DNA of 64,000 nucleotides from Mycolicibacterium rhodesiae JS60 (GTDB lineage Bacteria > Actinomycetota > Actinomycetes > Mycobacteriales > Mycobacteriaceae): assembly GCA_000230935.2 (NCBI GenBank), contig AGIQ01000002.1:558001-622000 (forward strand), written 5' to 3'. This document shows positions 7,493 through 15,606 of the stretch, piece after piece. Position 1 is the stretch's first letter, and each line of letters begins with the position of its first letter. The notes under the pieces are model-generated. The model was not told the origin of the DNA. It did no database searches and saw only the letters and a list, made by a program, of their open reading frames with translations. Position numbers and translations under genes: made by a program.

Positions 7493-8745
7493 CAGCCCTC
7501 CAATCCGCGGCCCTTGGCCTTTTTCAGCTCGTCGGCGTCGGGTACCGGTCCCGGCGTGAAGTAGCCGGCCGCCATCTTCGCGTCGATCTCCACCCGGGCG
7601 TCGGGCGGGATCAGCTCGTCAGGAATGTTGACCCGTTCGCCCACTTCGATGCCCGAGCCGACGATGGCGTCGTACTTCATGTTGCTCATCGACACCAGTC
7701 GGTGAATCTTTTGTATCCCCAACCAATGCAACACATCTGGCATCAGCTCCTGGAACCGCATGTCTTGGACGCCGGCGACGCATTCGGTGCGCGCAAAGTA
7801 AGCCTCGGCGGTGTCGCCGCCCTGCTGGCGCTTGCGGGCGTTGTAGACCAGGAATTTGGTCACCTCGCCCAGGGCGCGACCTTCCTTGCGGGAGTAGGCG
7901 ACCAGTCCGACCCCGCCGTGCTGCGCGCCCAGGATGCACTCCTCGATCGCATGCGTCAGATACGGCCGGCACGTGCAGATGTCGGAGCCGAACACGTCCG
8001 AACCGTTGCATTCGTCGTGCACCCTGGCGGTCAGCTCGACCGTGGGATCGGCGAGATCGCCTGGGGCGCCGAAGATGTAGAGGGTCTGCCCGCCGATCGG
8101 TGGCAGGAACACCTCCAGGTCGGAGCGGGTGACCAGTTCGGGGTACATGCCGCCGGTCTCTTCGAACAGAACTCGGCGCAGGTGTGCCTCGCTGCATCCG
8201 AATCGTTCTGCGACGCCGGGCAAGAACCAGACCGGCTCGATGGCGGCCTTGGTGACCAGCGCCGCGCCGCCGGGCAGTAGCACCGTGCCGTCGGGAACCA
8301 GCCGGCCCTTGTCGATCGCGTCGGCGATCTCCGGCAGGATCACGTGCGCTTTGGTGACCGCGATCGTCGGGCGGATGTCCTGACCGGCGGTGAGCTCGGC
8401 GGCGAACGCGTCGGCGACCATGGCGCCCCACGGGTCGAGGCTGACGATCGCCCCGGGGCGGCTCCACTGCGGGTAGGGGCCGATGCTGTCGGTCGGGGAG
8501 GTGTTCGTCAGGTCCGCCCGGTGCTCGCGGGACAGCGCACCGGCCGCGACGGCCAGGGCGCGATAGACACTGTAGGACCCGCTGTGAGTGCCGATGACAT
8601 TGCGGTGGCTGCGGGTGCTGGTGGTTCCGATCAGCGGTCCGCGTTCGCCCGCGGTGGGCGCACCCCATCTGATCGGCAGAGCGTCATCGGCACCGCGGTG
8701 CGATGTCAGCCGGATGTGGCCGGGGCTCTTCGCTTCGGCGGACAT
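7492..8745 (-). CDS. URC1, GTP cyclohydrolase II-like uracil catabolism protein
   Basis: This 417-residue protein is homologous to GTP cyclohydrolase II. The zinc Cys cluster is present as DECNGSDVFGSDICTCRPYL, where the CDCG of true RibA is CTCR, a URC1 feature. A GCHII-like segment (GVGLVAYSRKEGRALGEVTKF) follows. The family is required for uracil catabolism via UMP/UTP in yeast. The ATG at 8745 has a clear GAGGAGGG Shine-Dalgarno 3 nt upstream and is preferred over the ATG at 8766. First gene of the urc1-urc4-upp set. Confidence 0.85.
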   Translation of the reverse strand: MSAEAKSPGHIRLTSHRGADDALPIRWGAPTAGERGPLIGTTSTRSHRNVIGTHSGSYSVYRALAVAAGALSREHRADLTNTSPTDSIGPYPQWSRPGAIVSLDPWGAMVADAFAAELTAGQDIRPTIAVTKAHVILPEIADAIDKGRLVPDGTVLLPGGAALVTKAAIEPVWFLPGVAERFGCSEAHLRRVLFEETGGMYPELVTRSDLEVFLPPIGGQTLYIFGAPGDLADPTVELTARVHDECNGSDVFGSDICTCRPYLTHAIEECILGAQHGGVGLVAYSRKEGRALGEVTKFLVYNARKRQQGGDTAEAYFARTECVAGVQDMRFQELMPDVLHWLGIQKIHRLVSMSNMKYDAIVGSGIEVGERVNIPDELIPPDARVEIDAKMAAGYFTPGPVPDADELKKAKGRGLEG

Positions 8746-8792
8746 GTGCCCTCCTCGTGGAAACACGCCAGCTTAGTCACGATCGCCGACGT

Positions 8793-9446
8793 TCACATCC
8801 CGAAGCGAGCGCCCCGCACGGCTTGGACGGCGGACGGCGGTCCGAGGACTTCGACCTGCGCCGCAGCCTGACGCCCGAACAGATAGAGAAGCAGCTCGCC
8901 GGGTGGCCCGCCGAGCACCGCCGTCGATTCGCCGGGCCGGACCGCGATGCGCTCTGGGGTCCCGGCCCACACGATGTCGAGACCCACCCCGCGCAAGCGC
9001 CTACTCAAGAAGCGACTGCCGCGCTGAACGTTTCGCCACAGCGCGGCCTGCAGCGCGGGCGTCAGATCCTCGCGAGGGCCGAGCCCGTTGGCCCGGCGGA
9101 CGTCCTCGTGGTGAACGAAGAACTCGTTGAGGCTGGGGAAGGAGCGGACCCACGGCAGCCGGAAGAAGCCCGGCGGCGGACCGGACCGCAGACGTCCGAC
9201 CAGCCAGCCGAAGTCGCGCCGCTCGACCATGGCCGCAGTGCGGCGTTCGGCCAACCGGGCAAGGGGACCGGGAAGAACCAGGCCCGGCGCGGCCACCGGG
9301 TCCCGCTCCCGAAGCAGCAGGTGGGCGGCGAGGTCCTTGGTGGTCCACCCGTCGAGCAGGGTCGCGGCGTGCGGTCCGAGCGTGTCGAACAGATCGCACA
9401 GCGCCACCCGCTCCTGGGCGTCGAAAGGGCGATCAGCGCTCGGCAT
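8793..9446 (-). CDS. TIGR03085 / DinB-like maleylpyruvate isomerase family protein
   Basis: This 217-residue protein belongs to the mycothiol-dependent/DinB-like four-helix superfamily. Candidate metal His residues are in LAAHLLLRERDP and EFFVHHEDVRRA, and the start reads ERVALCDLFDTLGPHAATLL. Many actinobacterial members are metal-binding and some use mycothiol; the substrate is unknown. The ATG at 9446 overlaps the end of the upstream methyltransferase by 14 bp. Confidence 0.8.
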   Translation of the reverse strand: MPSADRPFDAQERVALCDLFDTLGPHAATLLDGWTTKDLAAHLLLRERDPVAAPGLVLPGPLARLAERRTAAMVERRDFGWLVGRLRSGPPPGFFRLPWVRSFPSLNEFFVHHEDVRRANGLGPREDLTPALQAALWRNVQRGSRFLSRRLRGVGLDIVWAGTPERIAVRPGESTAVLGGPPGELLLYLFGRQAAAQVEVLGPPSAVQAVRGARFGM

Positions 9447-10296
9447 AGACGGCCCTCTCGATCTCGGACACCTCGGTGTGCCGTCCGGCGGGGTCCAGGT
9501 ACCGGGCCGCATAATCCGCGGGACCGACCTGGTCGACCTCACGCCAGCCGTACTCGGCGAGAAACGGACCCACTTGCTCGGGCTGGAGCCCGAAGCGCCA
9601 CAGCTCGTTGTCGACGACGAACTGGCGGCGGGCCCGGGCGGCCCCGTACGTGTGTTGCCCGGTGAGGAAGTCCTTCCGGACGAAGGTGAACGCGAGCCCA
9701 CTACCGGCTGCCGCCTGGGCGAGATGGTCGAACGTTCGGCGCACGGCTGCCTCGGTGAGGTACTGCGTCACCGCCTCCCAGACGTAGAACGTGCGTCGGT
9801 CGGTGCCGAATCCGGCTCGCCAGAGGCTCGTGGAGAGATCGTCGGTCTCGAAGTCGGCGGGCACCAGCGTGACATCGGGCGGGATTCGGCCGAACGCGCG
9901 GTGCAGCGCGGCGCCCTTGCGCCTGGTGTTGGCGGGCAGGTCGACTTCGTACACCGGGATGCCGGCCAACTCCGGTAGCCGGACTGCTCGGGTGTCATAC
10001 CCGGCACCCAGAATCACCACGGCGTCAACACCTTTGGCGATCGACGTACGCAGCTGGTCGTCGATATAGCGCTTGCGGCACAGGAAGCTCGCCCATCCGC
10101 CTTCGAGCTTCTTGTCGGTGGCCGACTTCAATGCGCTGCGCACCGGCGACCACCGGGTGAGGGCGGCCGCCACCCGCCCGGACGTCGGCAGCAGTTGTGC
10201 TGCCCACGGGTCGTGCACCAGGGGCACCGGCTCGTATTGGTCGGCGGCCACGACGATCATCGGTCCGATCGCGGTCTGTTCGGCTGGATTTCCCAT
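9433..10296 (-). CDS. SAM-dependent methyltransferase, TIGR00027/LCMT family
   Basis: This 287-residue protein belongs to the putative O-methyltransferase family that is expanded in mycobacteria. The SAM motif is VVILGAGYDTRAVRL, followed by an acidic strand end (YEVDLPANTRRKGA) and FYVWEAVTQYLTEAAV. It is the first of three such genes in this window (also 20784 and 39705). The methyl acceptor is unknown. Confidence 0.85.
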   Translation of the reverse strand: MGNPAEQTAIGPMIVVAADQYEPVPLVHDPWAAQLLPTSGRVAAALTRWSPVRSALKSATDKKLEGGWASFLCRKRYIDDQLRTSIAKGVDAVVILGAGYDTRAVRLPELAGIPVYEVDLPANTRRKGAALHRAFGRIPPDVTLVPADFETDDLSTSLWRAGFGTDRRTFYVWEAVTQYLTEAAVRRTFDHLAQAAAGSGLAFTFVRKDFLTGQHTYGAARARRQFVVDNELWRFGLQPEQVGPFLAEYGWREVDQVGPADYAARYLDPAGRHTEVSEIERAVYAER

Positions 10297-10321
10297 CGCT
10301 TACTCCGGTCATCGAGACAGG

Positions 10322-11077
10322 TCAGGTGTTTTTGGCGACGAAGCGACGAAACAGCGGCCAGGCGATGGCCAGGTTGTAGCCGGTCCCGGCAAGCAGGTAT
10401 GGCCACCAGGTGCCGTGTTCGCTGGCCAGCCAGAACGCCTTCGCGGCCCAGTACGGCGGCAGCACACCGAACAGCAGACTCCAGTTCGAGTGGATGAACC
10501 ACGGCAGGCAGGGCAGGCCGGCAATGAGCATGCCAAGTCCGCGTAGTGCCGCCAGACCCTGAATCTTGTTGCTCGCCAATGTGATGATCAACAGCAGCGT
10601 CACCACCGCCGACAGCCCGGCCAACAGCCCAATCGGAACCAGCGCGGGTGCGACGCCGGGTGCCAGGATGCCGCTGAACGACATCGTCGCGACGACGTAG
10701 GCCGCGGTCACCACGACGACGGTGGCGGCCCGGTAGGCGAAGAATCCGCCGAGTGGGACCGGCGTCACCCGCAGCGCAGCCAGTGTGCCGGCGTCGACCT
10801 CATCGAGTACGAGAAAGGCGGCCAGCCCGCCGACGATCGCGATGCTGGTGAGGAGCAGGAACGCGGTCAGCACGAGCGGGTAGTAGGGAACGAGATCGAA
10901 GTTGTGACGCTGCGCCAGCATGGCGGTGAAGCGGGGCGTCAAGACCGCGACACCGGTGGTCCAGATGACCGGTGCGACCACGATCATCACCAACAGCGGG
11001 TCGCGGTACGTACCGCGAATGTCGTTGCGGCCGAACGCGAGTACCGCCCCCACGCGCATCAAAGCAGGTCTCGGCAT
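10322..11077 (-). CDS. ABC-2 type transporter permease
   Basis: This 251-residue integral membrane protein has about six hydrophobic segments. Its ATG at 11077 overlaps the stop of the preceding permease (TGATG) and has GGAGGG upstream, which excludes the longer frame reaching to 11344. With the genes at 11077-11790 and 11787-12659 it forms an exporter of one ATPase and two permeases. The substrate is unknown; drug or lipid export is usual for this family. Confidence 0.85.
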   Translation of the reverse strand: MPRPALMRVGAVLAFGRNDIRGTYRDPLLVMIVVAPVIWTTGVAVLTPRFTAMLAQRHNFDLVPYYPLVLTAFLLLTSIAIVGGLAAFLVLDEVDAGTLAALRVTPVPLGGFFAYRAATVVVVTAAYVVATMSFSGILAPGVAPALVPIGLLAGLSAVVTLLLIITLASNKIQGLAALRGLGMLIAGLPCLPWFIHSNWSLLFGVLPPYWAAKAFWLASEHGTWWPYLLAGTGYNLAIAWPLFRRFVAKNT

Positions 11078-11790
11078 CACAGCCCTCCTGACTGTGCGAT
11101 CACGTACCGGGTGAACATGTAACGTGCGGCGCACGACAGGACGACCACCCAGGCGAGCGGGTACGCGAGCGAGTACCCGATCTGCCATGGTGCAAGCGAG
11201 ACCTGATCGAACGCGGCGCCGAACAGCAGGAGCGGGCCTTGGGTAGGGACGAGATATGTCAGCCCGCTGGTCCACACATTCGAGAAGAAGAGCACCGGCG
11301 GCACGGTGAGCACCGCGAGCGGAATCGCCGCCGCCAGAAACCAATCGCTGATTGAGGCGAATGGAAGCGAGGTGGTGAAGCCGACAAGCAGCATCAGGGT
11401 GGTTCCCAGCACAGTCCCCACGATCAGGGGAAGCGGTCGGTAGCCGAATCCGTGGCTGATCGTCGGGACGACCAATGCGACCGACAGTGAGATTCCCACC
11501 AACGGAGTCACTTTCGCCGCCAGATACTCCCAGAATCGCAGCGGGGTCGACACCAGCGCGCTGAGCGTGCGTTCCTGCTTCTCGAAGAACACCGTTCCCG
11601 CGACGAAGAAGAACCCGATGATGCAGGTATCGCCGAGCAGGATGTACGGCTCGGCGACCGGACGCAGGTTAGGCGACAACGGCAGGAGCACCGCCAGCCA
11701 GATGAGGCCGGAGAAGACGGCGGCATGCAGAAAGCGTTGTCTGACTTGCAGAATCACTTCGAGCCGGAGGGCATGTGCCAGCCGCGTCAC
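11077..11790 (-). CDS. ABC-2 type transporter permease
   Basis: This 237-residue membrane protein has about six TM helices. The ABC-2 coupling region near FFFVAGTVFFEKQERTL is typical of permeases that swap between N- and C-terminal halves. Its GTG start at 11790 overlaps the ATPase stop by 4 bp (GTGA). It acts with the second permease and the ATPase. Confidence 0.85.
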   Translation of the reverse strand: MTRLAHALRLEVILQVRQRFLHAAVFSGLIWLAVLLPLSPNLRPVAEPYILLGDTCIIGFFFVAGTVFFEKQERTLSALVSTPLRFWEYLAAKVTPLVGISLSVALVVPTISHGFGYRPLPLIVGTVLGTTLMLLVGFTTSLPFASISDWFLAAAIPLAVLTVPPVLFFSNVWTSGLTYLVPTQGPLLLFGAAFDQVSLAPWQIGYSLAYPLAWVVVLSCAARYMFTRYVIAQSGGL

Positions 11791-12659
11791 GTCAGCTGCC
11801 TTCCGGTGATCTCGACGAACACGTCATCGAGGCTGGCTTCCCTGCTGTGAATGGTCTCCACGTGATGGTCACGCAGCAGCCCATGAAACGCTGGATCGTC
11901 GGCCAGGCCGGCCATGGGGAATTCGGCGCTCGCCAAACCCCCGTCCGTACCGCGGTATTCCACGCGGACCACGCGCTGGCTTCGCGCGATCTTCAATTCC
12001 GAGGGCGTGTCGAGCGCGACGATCCGCCCGTCGACGACGAAGGCCACCCGGTCGCACAACTCGTCGGCGGTCGCCATGTCGTGTGTGGTCAGAAAGACGG
12101 TGCGCCCGGTTGCCTTCAAGTCGCGGATCATGTCTTTGACCGTGCGTGCGTTCACCGGATCGAGCCCGGAGGTCGGCTCGTCGAGGAATAGCAGTTCGGG
12201 ATTGTTGAGAAGCGCTCTTGCGAAGGTCAGGCGCATCTGCATTCCCTTGGAGTACTTGCCAACCCGGATGTTCGCGGCCTCTGACAGCCCGACGGCGTCG
12301 AGCAGCCCGGCGGGGTCCCGGGTGTCGCCGTCGTAGAGCGCGGCGAAGAATTGAAGGTTCTCCAGGCCGCTAAGCTTCTGGTAGTGGTTGGGTAATTCGA
12401 ACGACACGCCGATGCGTTGGTAGTAGTCGGGGCCCCACTCCAACGGATCCTTGCCCCACACCGATGCCGTTCCGCCGTGCCCGCGCAGCAGACCGATCAG
12501 CAGCTTCTGGGTGGTGGACTTCCCGGCACCGCTGGGGCCGAGAAACCCGAAGATCTCGCCGCGACCGACGGTGAAGTCCATCTCCCGGATCGCCGGCTTC
12601 GCCGACTTCGGATAGTGGAAGGTGAGGTCCCGAACGCTGATGACGTCGGAGTCGCGCAT
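11787..12659 (-). CDS. ABC transporter ATP-binding protein
   Basis: This 290-residue ATPase has Walker A GPSGAGKST, signature YSKGMQMRL, Walker B LLFLDEPTSGLDP and H-loop TTHD. The C-terminal part (about 215-290) is the accessory domain usual for ABC-2 exporters of the DrrA/CcmA type. The ATG at 12659 was chosen because it begins the conserved RDSDVISVRDLTF strand; GAGAGGGG lies upstream. First gene of the three-gene exporter operon. Confidence 0.9.
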   Translation of the reverse strand: MRDSDVISVRDLTFHYPKSAKPAIREMDFTVGRGEIFGFLGPSGAGKSTTQKLLIGLLRGHGGTASVWGKDPLEWGPDYYQRIGVSFELPNHYQKLSGLENLQFFAALYDGDTRDPAGLLDAVGLSEAANIRVGKYSKGMQMRLTFARALLNNPELLFLDEPTSGLDPVNARTVKDMIRDLKATGRTVFLTTHDMATADELCDRVAFVVDGRIVALDTPSELKIARSQRVVRVEYRGTDGGLASAEFPMAGLADDPAFHGLLRDHHVETIHSREASLDDVFVEITGRQLT

Positions 12660-12798
12660 CCCTGACTGGCCCCTCTCATGGGTGCGCGTGGCGCGCCGAT
12701 CGGCCGCCACCGCACAACGGCGGATATCAATTCCGACCAGACTTCCCGGAGCCGTTCAGCACCTTACTCCACGAGCGAGGCGACACGTAGTACCTGGG

Positions 12799-13839
12799 CT
12801 ACGGCGCTACGAGCACCCTGATCGGATTTCCCTCGGAGTGCTCGAGGATGCGGATGCCGTCCGCGATGTCCTCGAGCGGGATGATCTGGCTGATCGAGCG
12901 CGTCAGATCCAGCCGCCCGCGGGACACCAACTGCGCCAGCGTTTCGATGTCGGTGTTGTGGTAGCCGAGGTGGCCGAGCACCTGGCGTTGCACCAGGTTG
13001 AACATCGACGTCGGCCCGATCGTCGGGCACTCGGCACTCATGCCCACCCCGACGAGTCGACCGCCCATCGTCAGCGAGTCCAGTGCCTGCTCGAAGGTGA
13101 CTTTCAGCCCGACCGCATCGAACGCGACGTCGAGCTTGCGGCCACCGGTCGCTTCGGCCAGCTTGTCGGCGAAATCGGGGTCGCGGGAATCGAATGCGTA
13201 GTCGGCCCCGAGTTCCAGCGCGCGATCGCGCACGGCGGGATTGATGTCGACGGCGATCACCGGCACGGCGCCGACCAGGCGGGCCAGCTGCACGACGTGC
13301 GTGCCGACGCCGCCGACACCCCACACGCCGACGGATTCACCGACCGCGACCTTGCCGGTGCGCACGACCGCGCCGAACGGCGTCGACACCGCGTCGGCGA
13401 GGATCGCGGCCTGCTCCAGCGGCACGTTGTCGGGCACCCGGGTCAACCCCGAGGCCTGCGCGACGGTGTATTCCGCCCATGCGCCGTCGTAGGCGAAGGC
13501 CATCAGCTGAATTCGCATGCAGTTGGCCAGATCACCGCGACGGCAGGTGGCGCACGTCCCGCATGGCCGGCCGGCGGCGACGACGACCCGGTCGCCCTCC
13601 GACCATCCGGTGACGCCCGGGCCGAGCGCGGCGATGGTCCCCGCGGCTTCGTGGCCCTGGGTAACCACGGGGCGTCGGGCCGGGAAGGTGCCGTTGATGA
13701 GACTGAGGTCAGAATGGCAGATCCCGCAGAACGCCACCTTGACCAGTACCTCGCCGTCACCGGGCTCGGGGATCGGAACATCCTCCAGCACAACGGTTTT
13801 AGTGTCGGCATAAAAGCGCTCGGCACGCATCGTGGCCAT
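12799..13839 (-). CDS. Zinc-dependent alcohol dehydrogenase
   Basis: This 346-residue medium-chain dehydrogenase has the catalytic zinc site CGICHSDLS and GHEAAG, a structural zinc cluster CGTCATCRRGDLANC, and the Rossmann motif GVGGVGTHVVQ. The acidic residue after the second strand (AVDINP) suggests NAD(H) rather than NADP(H). The length is standard. It stands alone on the minus strand, divergent from the F420-type PPOX gene, with about 139 bp without a gene between it and the ABC operon. Substrate not determinable. Confidence 0.88.
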   Translation of the reverse strand: MATMRAERFYADTKTVVLEDVPIPEPGDGEVLVKVAFCGICHSDLSLINGTFPARRPVVTQGHEAAGTIAALGPGVTGWSEGDRVVVAAGRPCGTCATCRRGDLANCMRIQLMAFAYDGAWAEYTVAQASGLTRVPDNVPLEQAAILADAVSTPFGAVVRTGKVAVGESVGVWGVGGVGTHVVQLARLVGAVPVIAVDINPAVRDRALELGADYAFDSRDPDFADKLAEATGGRKLDVAFDAVGLKVTFEQALDSLTMGGRLVGVGMSAECPTIGPTSMFNLVQRQVLGHLGYHNTDIETLAQLVSRGRLDLTRSISQIIPLEDIADGIRILEHSEGNPIRVLVAP

Positions 13840-13893
13840 GGCGTCCTCCTCAGGTCAGTCACAAACGTACGCCGGGCGGTCGTCGACAGTGGC

Positions 13894-13899
13894 TAGAGT
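13894..13899 (+). promoter_or_regulatory. -10 element of a probably leaderless gene
   Basis: TAGAGT fits the mycobacterial SigA -10 pattern TANNNT, and the ATG at 13907 follows after 7 nt. No Shine-Dalgarno precedes the start, so transcription probably begins at the ATG. Confidence 0.5.
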
Positions 13900-13906
13900 G
13901 GCCATC

Positions 13907-14359
13907 ATGCCCAGGATCGCCAAAGCTGAGGCCGTCGACCTCGACACGCTGCTGGACTTCGTGCGGCCCCGACACCACATGGTGCTCACCACCTTCCGCC
14001 TCGACGGCGCACTGCAGAGTTCACCGGTCACGGGCGGTGTCGACGAGCACGGCCGCCTGGTGATCTCCAGCTACCCCCGACGAGCCAAATCGGTGAACAT
14101 CCGCCGCAATGGCCGGGCTAGCGTGGTGGTGCTGTCCGATGAGTTCGACGGCGCCTATGTGCAGATCGACGGCCCCGCGGAGGTGATCGACCTGCCCGAC
14201 GCGGTCGAGCCGCTGGTCGACTACTTCCGGGCGGTGGCCGGCGAGCACCCGGATTGGGACGACTACCGCGAGGCGATGGTCAAGCAGGGCAAGTGCCTGA
14301 TCCGGGTGACACCGCAACGGTGGGGTCCGGTGGCCACCGGCGGCTTCCCGCCGTCGTGA
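13907..14359 (+). CDS. PPOX-class F420-dependent oxidoreductase
   Basis: This 150-residue split-barrel protein begins with FVRPRHHMVLTTFRLDGALQSSPVT and contains VISSYPRRAKSVNIRRN and ASVVVLSDEFDGAYVQIDGPAEV. The pattern (TIGR03618-like) is that of small F420- or flavin-binding oxidoreductases abundant in mycobacteria. The ATG at 13907 starts the conserved region. The next gene overlaps its stop (GTGA), so they are made together. Confidence 0.85.
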   Translation: MPRIAKAEAVDLDTLLDFVRPRHHMVLTTFRLDGALQSSPVTGGVDEHGRLVISSYPRRAKSVNIRRNGRASVVVLSDEFDGAYVQIDGPAEVIDLPDAVEPLVDYFRAVAGEHPDWDDYREAMVKQGKCLIRVTPQRWGPVATGGFPPS

Positions 14360-14865
14360 GCTGGCCGCACCAGCGCGACGGGGTCAGCTGCGGCCCCAGC
14401 GTCGCGGTGATGGCCGGCGCCCTGCTGGACCCCGACTACGGCGGCCCGCTGCGCTCGCGGGACTCGCAGCCGTGGTTCGACGCCGAGCAGGGGCGGGTGC
14501 ACCGCGCGATCAATGTGGTGTGGCCGCGAGCGCTGGGGGCCACGCCCGCGGGCGTGGCCCGGGCACTGACCGTGCACAGCGCATCCCGTGGCGTGCGGTA
14601 CCGCTGGCGACCGGCCCGCTGCGCCGACCGGCTGTCCGACGTGTGCGTCGCCGTGGCGGCCGGCTGGCCGGTGGCCATGCTGATCGGTACGGTCCTACCC
14701 CGGCATTGGGTGCTGTTGACCGAACTCGAGGGAGCGGTATTCCGTTGCTACGAACCGTCCTCCGGTGCACTGCTGGACATTCCAGTCGACGACATCCGCC
14801 GGGGCCGGTTGGCACGGCTGGGCTTTCCGCGGGCGTTCGCGTTCGTCGTGCCGCGAATGGTTTGA
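14356..14865 (+). CDS. Putative C39-like cysteine peptidase, uncharacterised
   Basis: This 169-residue protein has no signal peptide. The GTG at 14356 overlaps the previous stop by 4 bp. DGVSCGPSVAVMAGALL near the N-terminus and RHWVLLTELEGAVFRCYEPSSG near the C-terminus recall the papain-like C39 fold, with Cys12 as nucleophile, the His of RHWVL and the acidic/polar residue after it. A catalytic role is an inference from these motifs and has not been tested. Coupling with an F420-type PPOX gene gives no clear functional hint. Confidence 0.65.
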   Translation: MSWPHQRDGVSCGPSVAVMAGALLDPDYGGPLRSRDSQPWFDAEQGRVHRAINVVWPRALGATPAGVARALTVHSASRGVRYRWRPARCADRLSDVCVAVAAGWPVAMLIGTVLPRHWVLLTELEGAVFRCYEPSSGALLDIPVDDIRRGRLARLGFPRAFAFVVPRMV

Positions 14866-14875
14866 GAAGTCGTTC

Positions 14876-15493
14876 TCAACCAAGAGTTTTCGGGCCAAGC
14901 AGCGCCAGTGAGACGGCCAGCGCGGGCTCGATGATGTCGGTGACGGGGTCGCCGTCCTCCACGGTTTGTGCCGTTAGTTCGCGGAGGCCACCCACCAGGA
15001 TGACCGCCGCCGCACGGGAAATCGGGGGCAGACCAGCGGAGCGGAAGCCTTCGTTCGACGACAGGTCGACGATCATCGCGGCGAGGCGGGCAAACCCGCG
15101 GCGCAGGGTCGGCCGGGCGTACTCGCCAAGGGCGGGCAGTTCGCGGATCCAGCTCAACGTGATCGCCCGCCGCTCGTCGATGTGGTCGACGTACGTGACG
15201 ACCGCCTGCCGGACCTGCTCGCGCCAGGGCGCCTGCGGATCGACGGCAGCGCTGATGGCCTCGATGAGTTCGTCGTTGTTGGTCGTGAGCAGTTCGGCGA
15301 AGCAGTCTTCCTTCGTCGGGAACTGACCGTAGAAGGTGCGCTTCGACGTCCGGGCGTGCCGGACGATGTCGGCAACCGTGGTGTCGCGGTACCCCCGCTC
15401 CTCGATCGAGGCCGCCATCCCCTCGAGCAGCCGCCGCCGGAAGTCGTGATCGGGTCCGACGGCCACCGCGCCGTCAACAGCCGTCGTGGTCAT
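14876..15493 (-). CDS. TetR-family regulator, divergent from cyp138 (Rv0135c-like)
   Basis: This 205-residue repressor has the N-terminal HTH DTTVADIVRHARTSKRTFYGQF and a C-terminal ligand domain. The ATG at 15493 has AAAGGAG upstream. It is divergent from the P450 gene as Rv0135c is from cyp138 in M. tuberculosis. The intergenic GTGGTAC/GTACCAC dyad is the likely operator for both genes. Confidence 0.88.
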   Translation of the reverse strand: MTTTAVDGAVAVGPDHDFRRRLLEGMAASIEERGYRDTTVADIVRHARTSKRTFYGQFPTKEDCFAELLTTNNDELIEAISAAVDPQAPWREQVRQAVVTYVDHIDERRAITLSWIRELPALGEYARPTLRRGFARLAAMIVDLSSNEGFRSAGLPPISRAAAVILVGGLRELTAQTVEDGDPVTDIIEPALAVSLALLGPKTLG

Positions 15494-15530
15494 CAGATCT
15501 CCTTTCCGGGGGAATGCTCTTGTCATCGCT

Positions 15531-15581
15531 GGTACCGAAGGGTACCGTACCTCACAACCTCGTGGTACAACGCGGTACCAC
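15531..15581. promoter_or_regulatory. Two GGTACC-based dyads between TetR and cyp138
   Basis: GGTACC-N4-GGTACC lies at 15531-15546 and a perfect GTGGTAC-N6-GTACCAC dyad at 15562-15581. Both carry the GGTAC half-site, so the TetR protein probably binds twice and represses itself and cyp138. The second dyad ends 25 bp before the cyp138 start. Confidence 0.7.
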
Positions 15582-15606
15582 GTCAGTGCTTGGGAGGGCC
15601 TCACCG

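Noticed and set aside
12622..13896. 424-codon plus-strand frame opposite the alcohol dehydrogenase
   Set aside because: The minus strand has full ADH motifs; the plus frame is a GC-driven shadow.
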